From: an uncultured Veillonella sp.
Lineage (GTDB): Bacteria; Bacillota; Negativicutes; Veillonellales; Veillonellaceae
DNA: 64,000 nt
Direction of reading: 5' to 3'
Assembly (NCBI RefSeq): GCF_934230905.1
Contig: NZ_CAKQFJ010000002.1
Location: 39,652-103,651 of the forward strand
Below are positions 17,714 to 27,473 of the stretch, piece after piece. Position 1 is the stretch's first letter, and each line of letters starts with the position of its first letter. A model generated the notes under the pieces. The model worked only from the letters and a program-made list of their open reading frames with translations, had not been told where the DNA came from and did not search any database. The translations under genes and the position numbers were made by a program.

Positions 17714-17789
17714 TGGCGACCCCGATCAGATTTGAACTGACGATCTTCGCCGTGACAGGGCGACATGTTAACCGCTACACCACGGGGCC
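17714..17789 (-). tRNA. tRNA-Asp (anticodon GUC)
   Basis: 76 bases with encoded CCA. Acceptor GGCCCCG pairs with CGGGGTC; anticodon loop CTGTCAC with GTC; discriminator G, typical of tRNA-Asp. First tRNA after the promoter. Confidence 0.96.
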
Positions 17790-17808
17790 GTATCCAAAGT
17801 ACTTGCTT

Positions 17809-17837
17809 AGTATATCTGTTATCTGGATTTTTGTCAA
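17809..17837 (-). promoter_or_regulatory. Sigma-70 promoter of the tRNA cluster
   Basis: Minus strand: -35 TTGACA (17837-17832), a 17-base spacer and -10 TATACT (17814-17809), close to consensus. The expected start is 10-15 bases before tRNA-Asp. Confidence 0.88.
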
Positions 17838-17839
17838 CA

Positions 17840-18436
17840 CTATATGTAAAAATTCATGATGAAGATTTTTTCATCTCTTAAAATAGTGCTATCCCTATGT
17901 CCAGGTTCTACTAATAATGAATCATCTAATGCCAATATTTTATATAAGCTATTACGTAAATCTTCAGCATTACCATTATAATTATCACTATTCCCTACAT
18001 TTTGTTTAAAAATCGTATCACCTGTAAATAGATGACCTTCTGTTTCATAGCATACAGATCCAGCACTATGTCCAGGAGTATGATACACCTGAAGATGAAA
18101 AAGTCCAATATCTAGTCTTCCTTCTACTAAAGGAAGACATTGAGTATACATTTTTTTCTTGTACACACTTGGTCGACGTCGAATCAATTGTAATAATTCA
18201 TGATCGTTTTCATGTAGATATGCAGGGATTTTATAATACTCACAAATCTCATCAAGAGCTGATACATGATCACAATGGCCATGAGTTAATAAAACCGCTA
18301 GTGGCGTAGAATCCCCCACCATCTCAATTATATGCTGACTATGAAACCCTGGATCGATTATTAAGGATTGATTATCTTTTTTTAATATATAACAATTCGC
18401 CTTATATAATCCTAATGGACGTTTTATAATCTCCAT
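17840..18436 (-). CDS. MBL-fold metallo-hydrolase (glyoxalase II-like)
   Basis: A 198-residue metallo-beta-lactamase fold protein with the metal motif THGHCDH near 49-55, HTPGHSAGS, FTGDTIF and the final VEPGHRD. Proteins of this short YqgX/GloB-like type are usually thioester or S-lactoylglutathione-type hydrolases; the substrate here is unknown. AAAGGG lies before ATG 18436. It follows trkH by about 46 bases; whether it shares its transcript is unclear. Confidence 0.85.
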   Translation of the reverse strand: MEIIKRPLGLYKANCYILKKDNQSLIIDPGFHSQHIIEMVGDSTPLAVLLTHGHCDHVSALDEICEYYKIPAYLHENDHELLQLIRRRPSVYKKKMYTQCLPLVEGRLDIGLFHLQVYHTPGHSAGSVCYETEGHLFTGDTIFKQNVGNSDNYNGNAEDLRNSLYKILALDDSLLVEPGHRDSTILRDEKIFIMNFYI

Positions 18437-18482
18437 TATACAGCCCTTTCCCCTTAATAAATCCAGTAAGTCATATAGACTC

Positions 18483-19970
18483 CTATAAAATTCTATATCG
18501 TTTTGTAGTGTCTTTTTTTATAAAGTACCCTTCCCAAAATTGTGGATGAAGCATAACCAAAATCGTAAACAATTCCAGACGCCCTAACAACATATCTACA
18601 ATGGCCACACCCTTAGCACCTAAAGGCAATAATGCAAAAGAGTCAGTTGGACCATAACCACCAAAAGCTAACCCTACATTACTTTGAAATGCAGTTACAA
18701 TCTGTAATGCATCACCTGTAGATAAACCAAAACATGACATAAGAAATACAGATATAACGTAAATCATTAAGTATAAAAATATAAATTGTTGAGTCATACG
18801 TACCCATTTGTCTGGCAATGGTTTTCCATTAATACGTACAACTTGAACCATATCTGGATGTATGGCTTTTCTTAAATATATAATACTACTTTTAATTAGA
18901 ATGATAAGACGGATAATCTTAACCCCGCCTGTAGTTGAACCACTACACCCACCAAAAAAACTAGATATAAACAACATCATTTGAGCTGCAGCAGGCCATA
19001 AATCATAATCGGATACGGCAAAACCACTTCCTGTTTGAATGGATACTAACGTGAAAGCAGAATCTTGAAACGCTTGACCTATATCCGATGCATTTGATTG
19101 AAAATATAGAGAAATAAAAGTGATAAAAATACCAATAGCTAATACAAGCCAATACATACGTGTTTCAAAATCAGAAAATAAAGCAGAAAATCCTTTTTGA
19201 ATTACATTATAATAAACAGCAAAGTTGCCACCTGCTATAGCCATAAATAGAATAAACACAATACAAATATATGTATTTTGTCCATACAAAAAAGTACCAG
19301 CTGTAGTCGGCGTCAATCCACCAGTTGCAATAATAGAAAAAGCATAATTTAAAGCATCAAAAGGGTCTATACCACCCAAGCAAAGCATGATAAAACATAT
19401 TATTGTAAATACTACATATAATGTCCACAATTTTGATGCAATTGATTGTATGCGTGGTAATACTACACCAGGTTTGGGTACAGAAGCCTCTGCATTAAAA
19501 AAATGAGCAGCATCAGCACCTAAATTTCGTAAAAACGATAAGATTAACACAATGATTCCCATACCGCCAATCCAATGCATTAATCCGCGCCAAAGAATAA
19601 AAGACTTAGGTATACTGTCAACATCAGAAATAACCGTAGCACCAGTAGCCGTAATCCCCGACATAGCTTCAAAAATCGCATCAATTGGATTAACTAATAC
19701 ACCAGATATAACGAAAGGTATCGCCCCTAATAATACTGTTAGTATCCATGTTGCACCCACAACAAGAAACCCATCTCGTAAACTAAAAGTCTTACTTTTA
19801 GTGCCACCTATAACGAGAAAAATGCCAAGTAATACAGACAATATAGCTGTAAAACCAAAAGACCAATATGCAGTTTCAAATATAATACTATATATAAATG
19901 GAATAATAAGAAAAGCTCCAAAAATATAAAGTAATTTGCCTACTAAAGACATAACAATTTGTATACGCAT
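18483..19970 (-). CDS. trkH: Trk/Ktr-type potassium transporter membrane subunit
   Basis: A 495-residue polytopic K+ transporter with about ten hydrophobic helices and the P-loop repeats of the Trk/Ktr/HKT family: GITATGATVISDVD, FSIIATGGLTPTTAGT, VSIQTGSGFAVSDY and TAFQSNVGLAFGGYG. AGGGG precedes ATG 19970. It lies seven bases after trkA, so membrane and gating subunits are co-expressed. The length and helix number favour TrkH over KtrB. Confidence 0.93.
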   Translation of the reverse strand: MRIQIVMSLVGKLLYIFGAFLIIPFIYSIIFETAYWSFGFTAILSVLLGIFLVIGGTKSKTFSLRDGFLVVGATWILTVLLGAIPFVISGVLVNPIDAIFEAMSGITATGATVISDVDSIPKSFILWRGLMHWIGGMGIIVLILSFLRNLGADAAHFFNAEASVPKPGVVLPRIQSIASKLWTLYVVFTIICFIMLCLGGIDPFDALNYAFSIIATGGLTPTTAGTFLYGQNTYICIVFILFMAIAGGNFAVYYNVIQKGFSALFSDFETRMYWLVLAIGIFITFISLYFQSNASDIGQAFQDSAFTLVSIQTGSGFAVSDYDLWPAAAQMMLFISSFFGGCSGSTTGGVKIIRLIILIKSSIIYLRKAIHPDMVQVVRINGKPLPDKWVRMTQQFIFLYLMIYVISVFLMSCFGLSTGDALQIVTAFQSNVGLAFGGYGPTDSFALLPLGAKGVAIVDMLLGRLELFTILVMLHPQFWEGYFIKKDTTKRYRIL

Positions 19971-19977
19971 ATAACCC

Positions 19978-21318
19978 CTATGTTAAATAGTTTAATAATT
20001 TTGTAACTGATTCTGGTAATGAGAATAATACAATATGATCTCCCACTAAAAGTTCTGTATTGCCACGAGGAACAATAGCTTCGGCACCGCGAAGTATAAC
20101 ACCAACTAAGGCTTTACCTGGAAGTCGAATATCTTTAAGTTGTTTACCTGCTACTGGAGATTGCTCTGTAATAATAATTTCTATAGATTCAGCCTTACCA
20201 CCTTCAAAAGTAGATATAGAAACAACGCCTTCACCACTCCGAACAAATCGTAATATTTGACCTGCCGTCATTAATCGTGGTGAAAATACAATATCTATAC
20301 CGACTTGTTCCATGAGCATAATATATTCAGGGCGTCCTACACGAACGACAGTTTTAGGTATCCCCATATGTTTACCAACTAAGGCAACTAAAAGATTTAA
20401 TTTATCATCATCAGTTAAAACGATAATAACATCATTATCAGCAACTTCTTCAGCTTCTAGTAAGTCAAAATCCGTACCATCCCCATTGATAACAATAGCT
20501 TTATCCACTTGTGCAGCCAAAGCTTCACAACGCTCAATATCTTTTTCAATAACCTTAACAGTAAATCCAGCTTGTTCTAACAAAATAGCCAGATTTCGAC
20601 CTAATAAACCAGCCCCTACAATAACGGCCCGTTTGTGAAAGGTCGCATGATTAGAAAACCACTCTTGTTCAACTTCATTAATACCATCTTTTAAACCTAA
20701 AAAGAAAACACTATCATTTGGTAATAATATGCTTTCACCATGAGGTATAATCATTTCACCTAAGCGTAAAATACCAACTAGTAATACGCCTTCTGGAAAA
20801 CTTAGCTCTTTTAATTGTTTATTAATGAGAGGAAATGTACTATTAATTTTAAATTCCATTAAACGTACAGCACCTTGTCCGAATTCTTCTACATCAAGGG
20901 CTGAAGGTGTTTCAATAATATGAAGTAGTTCTTGAGCTGTTACCATCTCTGGGTTAATAAATAAATCAACACCTAAACGTTTCTTCATATTATCATCCAT
21001 ATGATCAATAATATTAGTGTCTCTTACTCGTGCCACTGTAGAAGGAACACCAGCTATTTTAGCTACCGCACAAGATAACATATTTACTTCATCAGAATCA
21101 GTAACAGCTATAAACATACCTACATCTGATAAATCAATTTCATTCAATAGCTGAATATCACTACCATTGCCACACACCAGGCTAACATCCAATATATTTT
21201 CAAGATTATGAATGCGCTCCTGAGAACGATCTATAAGGTAAACATCATGGTCATCCTGTACCAATCTTTCACATAAAGAATACCCAACCTTACCAGCACC
21301 TACTACAATAATTTTCAT
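19978..21318 (-). CDS. trkA: Trk potassium uptake regulatory subunit TrkA
   Basis: A 446-residue cytosolic NAD(H)-binding gating protein with two TrkA-N/TrkA-C (RCK) repeats: the first begins MKIIVVGAGKVGYSLCERL, the second near residue 228 with AVIVGAGLLGRNLAILLEQ. The C domains (near 140-220 and 370-446) are present. The double-repeat size is that of TrkA, matching TrkH. GAGGAC precedes ATG 21318. Confidence 0.94.
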   Translation of the reverse strand: MKIIVVGAGKVGYSLCERLVQDDHDVYLIDRSQERIHNLENILDVSLVCGNGSDIQLLNEIDLSDVGMFIAVTDSDEVNMLSCAVAKIAGVPSTVARVRDTNIIDHMDDNMKKRLGVDLFINPEMVTAQELLHIIETPSALDVEEFGQGAVRLMEFKINSTFPLINKQLKELSFPEGVLLVGILRLGEMIIPHGESILLPNDSVFFLGLKDGINEVEQEWFSNHATFHKRAVIVGAGLLGRNLAILLEQAGFTVKVIEKDIERCEALAAQVDKAIVINGDGTDFDLLEAEEVADNDVIIVLTDDDKLNLLVALVGKHMGIPKTVVRVGRPEYIMLMEQVGIDIVFSPRLMTAGQILRFVRSGEGVVSISTFEGGKAESIEIIITEQSPVAGKQLKDIRLPGKALVGVILRGAEAIVPRGNTELLVGDHIVLFSLPESVTKLLNYLT

Positions 21319-21321
21319 AGT

Positions 21322-22215
21322 TTAGTCCTCTTGTTGATGAGATTTCCATTGTTTGCCTATTTCTGTCAATAGAGTCCACCCATCTTCTTGCACTACAAGT
21401 CGGGCTTTCATTAAATGCCCTATAGCACGCTTAAATGCAGCCTTACTGATATTAAATTTGTCTTTGATCAACATAGATGATGACTCATCACTATAAGGCA
21501 TTTTACCGCCCCTTTGTAATAGATATTCCATGATAATTTGACCATCGGATATTAATGCTTTTTCCTTGATAGGACGCATAGAAACATTAATACGACCATC
21601 ATCCCGTTTGAAAGTAACACGGGCTTCTACCATTTCGCCAACATTTAACTTTCGTGTCATTTCTGAACGATGCAAAAAAGCAATCCATCGCTCAGGAGTA
21701 ATAAAGAAGGCTCCATCACTAGTCAAATTATAAATCGCACCACTTACTTGTTGTCCAACAACAGCATCAGTGGCCGCTTTAGAAGCACGCCTCATTTCAT
21801 CATCAACGTCCATAGAAACCGCCATGCGACCAGATTTATCTGTATATAGTTTTACCCACACCTTTTCCCCTACTTGTGGTCTACCACGCATTTCAGCATG
21901 AGGCATAAAAATCCCACGTTCTGTACCAACCTCTACAAAACAACCAAAATTAGTTACATTAATAACCTCAACATAACCAATTTGACCAACCTTCATAGCA
22001 GGCAGTCGCATAGATGCCGTCAAACGCCCCTTAGGATCCCGATATAAAAATACCTCTACATCATCACCTATAGAAACGGACGAAGTTTGTTGATCTTTAT
22101 GAAGCAAAATATCATCGTTTGTATTTCCCGTTTGACCATCAAGAAATGCACCATGATCACTAGTACGTAAAACACGCAAAATAGCAATGGTATTTTCCAA
22201 CAATTCGCTAGCCAT
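21322..22215 (-). CDS. cvfB: CvfB-like S1 RNA-binding protein
   Basis: 297 residues with S1-type modules near 1-65, 70-135 (MKVGQIGYVEVINVTNFGCFVEVG) and 145-210, then a C-terminal winged helix (MEYLLQRGGKMPYSDESSS). This is the CvfB/YitL layout; Staphylococcus CvfB binds RNA and affects virulence gene expression. Role here unknown. It lies between rsfS and trkA with three-base gaps, so it is in the same unit. Confidence 0.87.
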   Translation of the reverse strand: MASELLENTIAILRVLRTSDHGAFLDGQTGNTNDDILLHKDQQTSSVSIGDDVEVFLYRDPKGRLTASMRLPAMKVGQIGYVEVINVTNFGCFVEVGTERGIFMPHAEMRGRPQVGEKVWVKLYTDKSGRMAVSMDVDDEMRRASKAATDAVVGQQVSGAIYNLTSDGAFFITPERWIAFLHRSEMTRKLNVGEMVEARVTFKRDDGRINVSMRPIKEKALISDGQIIMEYLLQRGGKMPYSDESSSMLIKDKFNISKAAFKRAIGHLMKARLVVQEDGWTLLTEIGKQWKSHQQED

Positions 22216-22218
22216 ATA

Positions 22219-22581
22219 TTATTCTCCCTCAAATGGAACACGTCCAGCATCATTCCATAAGGATTCTAATCCATAAAATTCACGAATTTCATCGTTACCA
22301 AATACATGACAAATAATATCACCAAAATCCAATAACACCCATTCACCTTCGCGATATCCTTCACGATGGAGAACCGTCATGCTATGTTCTGCTGCTATAT
22401 CCTCAATTTCATCAGCAATACTTTGAGATTGTTTAATATTATTGGCGCTTACAATCATAAAATAATCACCTAACATAGAAACACCTTCTAAATCAAGTAT
22501 TTCAATATCATGACCTTTCTTATCATAAGCTGCTTGTGCAAGCGCTAAAACATGTTGTTTAATTTCTTCTTTTTGTTTCAT
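22219..22581 (-). CDS. rsfS: Ribosomal silencing factor RsfS
   Basis: 120 residues. RsfS binds L14 (uL14) of the 50S subunit and blocks joining with 30S in starvation. Family features: KKGHDIEILDLEGVSMLGDYF near 18-38, SIADEIEDIA and EGEWVLLDFGDIICHVF. AGGAG precedes ATG 22581. The order nadD-yqeK-lcp-rsfS is common in Firmicutes. Confidence 0.95.
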   Translation of the reverse strand: MKQKEEIKQHVLALAQAAYDKKGHDIEILDLEGVSMLGDYFMIVSANNIKQSQSIADEIEDIAAEHSMTVLHREGYREGEWVLLDFGDIICHVFGNDEIREFYGLESLWNDAGRVPFEGE

Positions 22582-22592
22582 TATAGCTCCTA

Positions 22593-23717
22593 TTATTCTT
22601 TCTTCTCCGGTTCTGAACCTGGTTCTGTTGGTTTTACGCGTGTGCTTTGATCTGATTCGATAGCAACAGGGGCTTTTTTTGTTTCAGGCGTTGAAATAAA
22701 TTGACTTAAATCCTCTGGAGCCAATGTTCCCATCGTAATACCAACTAAACGCTGCGCTTCTGTTGGATTTACATGCCAATACACAATATCATTAATTTTT
22801 TCTTTTTCACCAGGTAAAATATAAAAATGAATATGATCTTTTTCCATTTGTCCTATGGAACGCATTAATTTAATAGCATCCCAAGTAGAGATATTACTTT
22901 CATAATGATTCCATAAACGCCAAATATGCCATGCTTTGGTAATAAACCACGTATCTTGTTCTCGATCAACCCATAATTTTAAAAATCGTTCTTGCCGTTG
23001 AACGCGACTAAAATTATCATTATGCTCATCTGTATATCGTAAATATGCTAATGCATTATCACTGTCTAAGTTTTGATAACCTCTACGTAAATCTATATCT
23101 TTACTACCAGTTTCAGAATCAACATGTTCCATATTTTTTTCTACATAGAACTGTTGACTTCCCAAAATCTCACTTGTTTTTTTGAAAGAAGACTCATCAA
23201 CAACAACATAATAAGGAATACTAATATGAAACATATCTTCTACTACTGCTTTGGTTAATTCGATATTCCCTTCTGCATACATTTGATTTAACATAGATGC
23301 AGTTTTTTGATCTCTACTTTCAATTTTACTATTACTAGGAATACCTATTATATCCATTGTACTTGTATTCATATTAATAGACATAAGAAATAGTGAATCA
23401 GCTTGACTAGGATTATTGTTATCTCGACCTATAACCAATACATATACAGGCTTATCTAATGCTTTTTGCTCAACATTAATCGTATCAGTATGTTTTGGTT
23501 CACTAGAATCCTCAATTTCACTTACAGCATCAGTATGAGTTACACGATGATATACATAGCTTATTCCACTATACATCCCCCAACCTATACCACAAACAAC
23601 GGCAAGTGCTAATACAAATACAATGATTAAACGAGCCCATTGTGTTTGATTTTTCTTTGATTGACGCTCTCGACGTCTTTTACGACGACGAGCTCGCGCC
23701 TTTTCAAGTTCGTCCAT
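22593..23717 (-). CDS. LytR-CpsA-Psr family cell-wall ligase
   Basis: 374 residues from ATG 23717, which has AAGGAGG eight bases upstream. A basic cytosolic start rich in R and K (about 5-25), one membrane helix near 30-50, then the extracytoplasmic LCP domain with VLVIGRDNN, ALAYLRYTDEH and SRVQRQERFL holding the conserved Arg and Asp residues. LCP proteins attach lipid-linked glycopolymers to the wall; in a teichoic-acid-poor diderm the substrate is uncertain. The tail is rich in P, E and K. The gene overlaps the yqeK end. Confidence 0.9.
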   Translation of the reverse strand: MDELEKARARRRKRRRERQSKKNQTQWARLIIVFVLALAVVCGIGWGMYSGISYVYHRVTHTDAVSEIEDSSEPKHTDTINVEQKALDKPVYVLVIGRDNNNPSQADSLFLMSINMNTSTMDIIGIPSNSKIESRDQKTASMLNQMYAEGNIELTKAVVEDMFHISIPYYVVVDESSFKKTSEILGSQQFYVEKNMEHVDSETGSKDIDLRRGYQNLDSDNALAYLRYTDEHNDNFSRVQRQERFLKLWVDREQDTWFITKAWHIWRLWNHYESNISTWDAIKLMRSIGQMEKDHIHFYILPGEKEKINDIVYWHVNPTEAQRLVGITMGTLAPEDLSQFISTPETKKAPVAIESDQSTRVKPTEPGSEPEKKE

Positions 23718-24291
23718 TGTAAGCACCTCCTTTTTTCATATGATGTATAAGATCATTGCGGCTAACAATAGTAAGAGGATAAATAGTATCTTTACTATCA
23801 ATTAAATGACGAAGCGTCATATCAAATCCACATAATACACCGGCATCAAGAGATTTTTCAGCAGCAACTCGAATATCATTTACACCAGGAAAATTACGAT
23901 TTGGCTCAATATAATCAGCTAAAAAAACAATTTTATCTAATTTAGACATGCCAATTTTTCCAGTTGTATGAACACGAATTGCTTCCAATACTTCTCGATT
24001 AGTAATACCATAGCGAGTATTCGCTAATACCATGCCTGCTACACCATGTAATAAAGCACCATTATGTAAGATGTCAGCATCACAAGATAAATCAGCCACT
24101 AAATCTTGCATTTCCAATAAAGGTAATTCTTTAGCACAATCATGTAATAATGCTGCCATATGGGCTTCTTCTACATTAGCTCCATACTTTTTTGCTAAAT
24201 AAATAGCTGACTCTACAACACCTAAGGTATGTATAAATCGTTTCTTACTTAATTTATTAGATAAGTCGGTTTCAATTTGTTGTATATCCAC
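23704..24291 (-). CDS. yqeK: HD-domain Ap4A hydrolase YqeK-like
   Basis: 195 residues, starting at GTG 24291 with AAGGA upstream. Typical YqeK features: KRFIHTLGVVESAIYLAKKY, the metal motif LLHDCAKELP, a buried HTTGKIGMSKLDKIVFLADYIEPNR. YqeK enzymes cleave Ap4A symmetrically to two ADP. It lies between nadD and the LCP gene, the standard Firmicute order. Confidence 0.92.
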   Translation of the reverse strand: MDIQQIETDLSNKLSKKRFIHTLGVVESAIYLAKKYGANVEEAHMAALLHDCAKELPLLEMQDLVADLSCDADILHNGALLHGVAGMVLANTRYGITNREVLEAIRVHTTGKIGMSKLDKIVFLADYIEPNRNFPGVNDIRVAAEKSLDAGVLCGFDMTLRHLIDSKDTIYPLTIVSRNDLIHHMKKGGAYNGRT

Positions 24292-24296
24292 CTTAA

Positions 24297-24911
24297 TTAT
24301 TCCTTCCGATAAATATCATATTCTTCAATATAATTAACTACACATTTAGGCAACATATATCTAACAGTCAACCCCTGTCTCAGTCGCGCTCGTAAGTAAG
24401 TAGCAGATAACTTCATTTCAGGCACATTCATTAAGTGAATTCTATCTTTAGCTTTAGGTCCTAATAATTCCAATGTTGTATCTACAACCTGAGAACCATC
24501 AGGTCTCATAGCTCCAATAAAGTGACAATGTTCTAATAATTCATTAATAAATTTCCAGTTAGGCAAATCTCGTATTGTATCTGTACCAGCTATAAAGTAA
24601 AAAGAGACAGAATCACCATATATTTTTTTAAAATAGTGAATTGTATCTATTGTATAGGATGGGCCATTACGACGCATTTCCACATCAGAAATTTCAAAAT
24701 ATGGATTATCTGCCACCGCAGCAGCCGTCATGGCATACCGATGATTAGCATCAATAACATCATTATGCTTATGAGGGGGAATTCTGGCAGGTACAAATAT
24801 AACCTTTTCTAAATGAAACGTTTCTCTTGCCACCTCTGCAATCATTAGATGTCCCAAGTGGATGGGATTAAAAGTTCCACCTATAATACCAATCCGCCGT
24901 TTCTCTACCAT
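24297..24911 (-). CDS. nadD: Nicotinate-nucleotide adenylyltransferase
   Basis: Adenylates nicotinate mononucleotide in NAD synthesis. From ATG 24911 it is 204 residues and begins MVEKRRIGIIGGTFNPIHLG, with the HxGH motif at 18-21 and LSATYLRARL near the end. The frame is open 25 codons further, but that stretch is the 3' end of a small ORF read in another frame (24905-25051), whose stop overlaps this start. The binding site is weak (AAAGGG 12 bases away), so coupling to the small ORF may help initiation. Confidence 0.95.
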   Translation of the reverse strand: MVEKRRIGIIGGTFNPIHLGHLMIAEVARETFHLEKVIFVPARIPPHKHNDVIDANHRYAMTAAAVADNPYFEISDVEMRRNGPSYTIDTIHYFKKIYGDSVSFYFIAGTDTIRDLPNWKFINELLEHCHFIGAMRPDGSQVVDTTLELLGPKAKDRIHLMNVPEMKLSATYLRARLRQGLTVRYMLPKCVVNYIEEYDIYRKE

Positions 24912-25051
24912 ATATAAGTCACACCCTTTATGACTATAATACAAATCAAAATGAATAATGCTAATGCTTTTACATACGATACCCACTCATAACGCCCTTT
25001 TGGACTCTGAACATAACGATAATAGGCTCGTATCAAATAATATAAACGCAT
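24905..25051 (-). CDS. Hidden 48-residue small membrane protein ORF
   Basis: An ORF between proA and nadD, too short for usual gene-length cut-offs. It starts at ATG 25051, sharing bases with the proA stop (TGATG), and ends in TAG at 24905, overlapping the nadD ATG. The product starts MRLYYLIRAYYRYVQSPKGR and ends with one predicted membrane helix (ALALFILICIIVIKG, about 29-43) after a Tyr/Arg-rich amphipathic N terminus. Exact abutment to both neighbours suggests translational coupling. No family is recognised. It may be a real small protein or a coupling bridge. Confidence 0.55.
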   Translation of the reverse strand: MRLYYLIRAYYRYVQSPKGRYEWVSYVKALALFILICIIVIKGVTYIW

Positions 25052-26304
25052 CACGAGCGAATTTGTCCTGTACCAAATACAAAATATTTATAGGATGTTA
25101 ATGCTTGTAATCCCATTGGTCCACGAGCATGAAGTTTCTGTGTACTAATGCCAATTTCAGCACCAAATCCAAATTCAAAACCATCTGTAAAACGTGTAGA
25201 CGCATTATGATATACAGTAGAACAATCGATAAGATTCATAAAATGCTGAGCTGTTTTCATATTATCTGTTACAATCGCCTCAGAATGATGTGTTGTAAAT
25301 CGATTAATATGTGAAATAGCCTCATCCACAGACGATACAATAGCTACATTTAAATCAAAATCATTGTATTCAGTTTCAAAAGATATATCATTAATAGCAA
25401 TGCCATCTATAATTTGTAGTACCTCAGGTGTACCATGAATCGTTACATGATGAGACTCTAATTTATGTTCTAATGCCAACAGAAACTCATGAGCAATAGA
25501 TTTATGAACCAATAGAGTCTCCATAGAATTACATACAGAAGGCCGTTGTACCTTTGCATTCACGGCTATATCAACAGCCATATCAATGTTAGCTTCAGCA
25601 TCAACATAGGTATGACAAATACCACATCCTGTTTCTATAACTGGTATCATGCTATCACGTACAACGCGTTGTATTAATCCTGCACCGCCCCGTGGAATCA
25701 CTACATCTATATAACGACGTTGTTGCAGCAATACACTTACAGCTTCACGATTTAATACTTCTACTAACTGAATTGCTGCTCTTGGTAAGTCATAGGCTTC
25801 TAATACATCTTGTAAAATAGATACGATGACTCGATTTGTTCGGAATGCTTCCTTACCACCGCGAAGGATAGTAGCATTAGCGGTTTTAAAACATAATGCT
25901 CCAGCATCAACGGTTACATTAGGACGTGCTTCAAAAATGATACCGATAACACCAAAAGGTACCGCTCGCTTTTCAATGTGAAGTCCATTAGGCCTATTAA
26001 TAGTTTCTAATATGGTCCCTACCGGTGATGGTAATAGACTAACTTGACGAACACCTTCTGCCATTTGCGTAATGCGTTCTTTAGATAGTAGTAATCTATC
26101 CAACATAGTATCAGGTACCACGCCTCTAGCAGAATCCATATCCATGTGATTTTCTGTTAAAATTTGTTCACTATGTTGAACTAACGCATCAGCCATAGCA
26201 CATAATACTTCATTGATGCGTTTCTCTGATAATTGCTGTAAAACAATAGATGCTGCTCGTGCAGATTTACCCATTTCTCTAAATGTACTTTCATATGAAA
26301 TCAT
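25051..26304 (-). CDS. proA: Gamma-glutamyl phosphate reductase
   Basis: The second proline-synthesis step: NADPH-dependent reduction of glutamyl-5-phosphate. It is 417 residues from ATG 26304 (GAGGTG upstream). An aldehyde-dehydrogenase fold with the catalytic Cys in VQRPSVCNSMETLLV near residue 250 and the NAD(P) segment FEARPNVTVDAGALCFKTAN. It lies just behind proB, whose stop falls among the start-region bases, so the pair is coupled. Confidence 0.96.
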   Translation of the reverse strand: MISYESTFREMGKSARAASIVLQQLSEKRINEVLCAMADALVQHSEQILTENHMDMDSARGVVPDTMLDRLLLSKERITQMAEGVRQVSLLPSPVGTILETINRPNGLHIEKRAVPFGVIGIIFEARPNVTVDAGALCFKTANATILRGGKEAFRTNRVIVSILQDVLEAYDLPRAAIQLVEVLNREAVSVLLQQRRYIDVVIPRGGAGLIQRVVRDSMIPVIETGCGICHTYVDAEANIDMAVDIAVNAKVQRPSVCNSMETLLVHKSIAHEFLLALEHKLESHHVTIHGTPEVLQIIDGIAINDISFETEYNDFDLNVAIVSSVDEAISHINRFTTHHSEAIVTDNMKTAQHFMNLIDCSTVYHNASTRFTDGFEFGFGAEIGISTQKLHARGPMGLQALTSYKYFVFGTGQIRS

Positions 26305-26315
26305 ACTACACCTCA

Positions 26316-27437
26316 TCAATGAATAATTACAAGATTATTTCTGTGAATAACCTCATCATATGTCGTATCAATTTCCAATATACGAGCTATATCTTGCGTA
26401 TTATGACCTTTAATCTTAAGTAGATCGGAAGAACTATAATTTACTAATCCTCTAGCAAGCTCTTTCCCCTTAGAAATAATTGATACTGTATCACCTGGTT
26501 CAAAAGAGCCATCTACTTCAATAATACCAGCAGGTAAAATACTAGCCCCATGATGTAATACAGCTTTTGTACATCCTTCATCAATAGTGATACTCCCACT
26601 TAGGCGCTTACCATAAGCTACCCAATGATGCTTTTGAGACACACCTTGATTATTTGCAATAAATAATGTACCTATGTTCTCCCCCTTACAAACTTTCCGT
26701 AAGGAATTATTCGATTCACCACTAGCAATAATCATGTGTATACCTGAATTAGTGGCCATATGAGCAGCCTTAATTTTAGTATACATTCCTCCAGTTCCCA
26801 TACTTGAACCTGCACCGCCAGCAATTTTATAAGTTTCATCTGTAATTATAGACACTTCATGGATTAAAGTAGCCGTAGAATCTGTAGCTGGATTAGCCGT
26901 ATATAAACCATCAATATCAGATAAAATAATAAGCACATCAGCCTCTACGATACCTGCTACAGTTGCCGATAATGTATCATTATCCCCTATTTTATATTCT
27001 TCAATAGCTACTACATCATTTTCATTAATAATTGGAATGACGTGTAATTGTAATAATGCATGTAATGTATTTCTTAAATTTAAATAACTATGCCGAGAAG
27101 TACTATCTTCCTTCGTCAATAATATTTGAGCTACGGTTCTACCATACTCCCGAAACATGCGTTCATACATATGAATAAGTACACCTTGGCCTACTGCAGC
27201 AGATGCTTGACGCAATACAAGATCTCGTGGCTTTTCTTTAAATCCCAATGGTGCAAGGCCTGCACCTGTAGCCCCTGAGGAAACAAGAATAACCTCTTTC
27301 CCTTGGTTGGCAAGATCTGATAATTGGCGGACCAAATGTTCAATCCGTTCTAAATTTAAATGACCATTTGGGTAACATAATGTACTGCTTCCCACTTTTA
27401 CAACAATGCGTTTAGCATTCTTAATGGCATCTCTCAT
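26316..27437 (-). CDS. proB: Glutamate 5-kinase with PUA domain
   Basis: Phosphorylates glutamate, the feedback-controlled first step of proline synthesis. 373 residues: amino-acid kinase domain from about 8 (RIVVKVGSSTL) with SSGATGAG, NENDVVA, LSDIDGLYTANP and GTGGMYTKIKAA, then a C-terminal PUA domain (about 280-360). AGGAG precedes ATG 27437. No T-box or other leader is seen in the short upstream gap. Confidence 0.96.
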   Translation of the reverse strand: MRDAIKNAKRIVVKVGSSTLCYPNGHLNLERIEHLVRQLSDLANQGKEVILVSSGATGAGLAPLGFKEKPRDLVLRQASAAVGQGVLIHMYERMFREYGRTVAQILLTKEDSTSRHSYLNLRNTLHALLQLHVIPIINENDVVAIEEYKIGDNDTLSATVAGIVEADVLIILSDIDGLYTANPATDSTATLIHEVSIITDETYKIAGGAGSSMGTGGMYTKIKAAHMATNSGIHMIIASGESNNSLRKVCKGENIGTLFIANNQGVSQKHHWVAYGKRLSGSITIDEGCTKAVLHHGASILPAGIIEVDGSFEPGDTVSIISKGKELARGLVNYSSSDLLKIKGHNTQDIARILEIDTTYDEVIHRNNLVIIH

Positions 27438-27473
27438 ACAATCATCTCCTATAAGGGAAAAAGGTTATAACAA

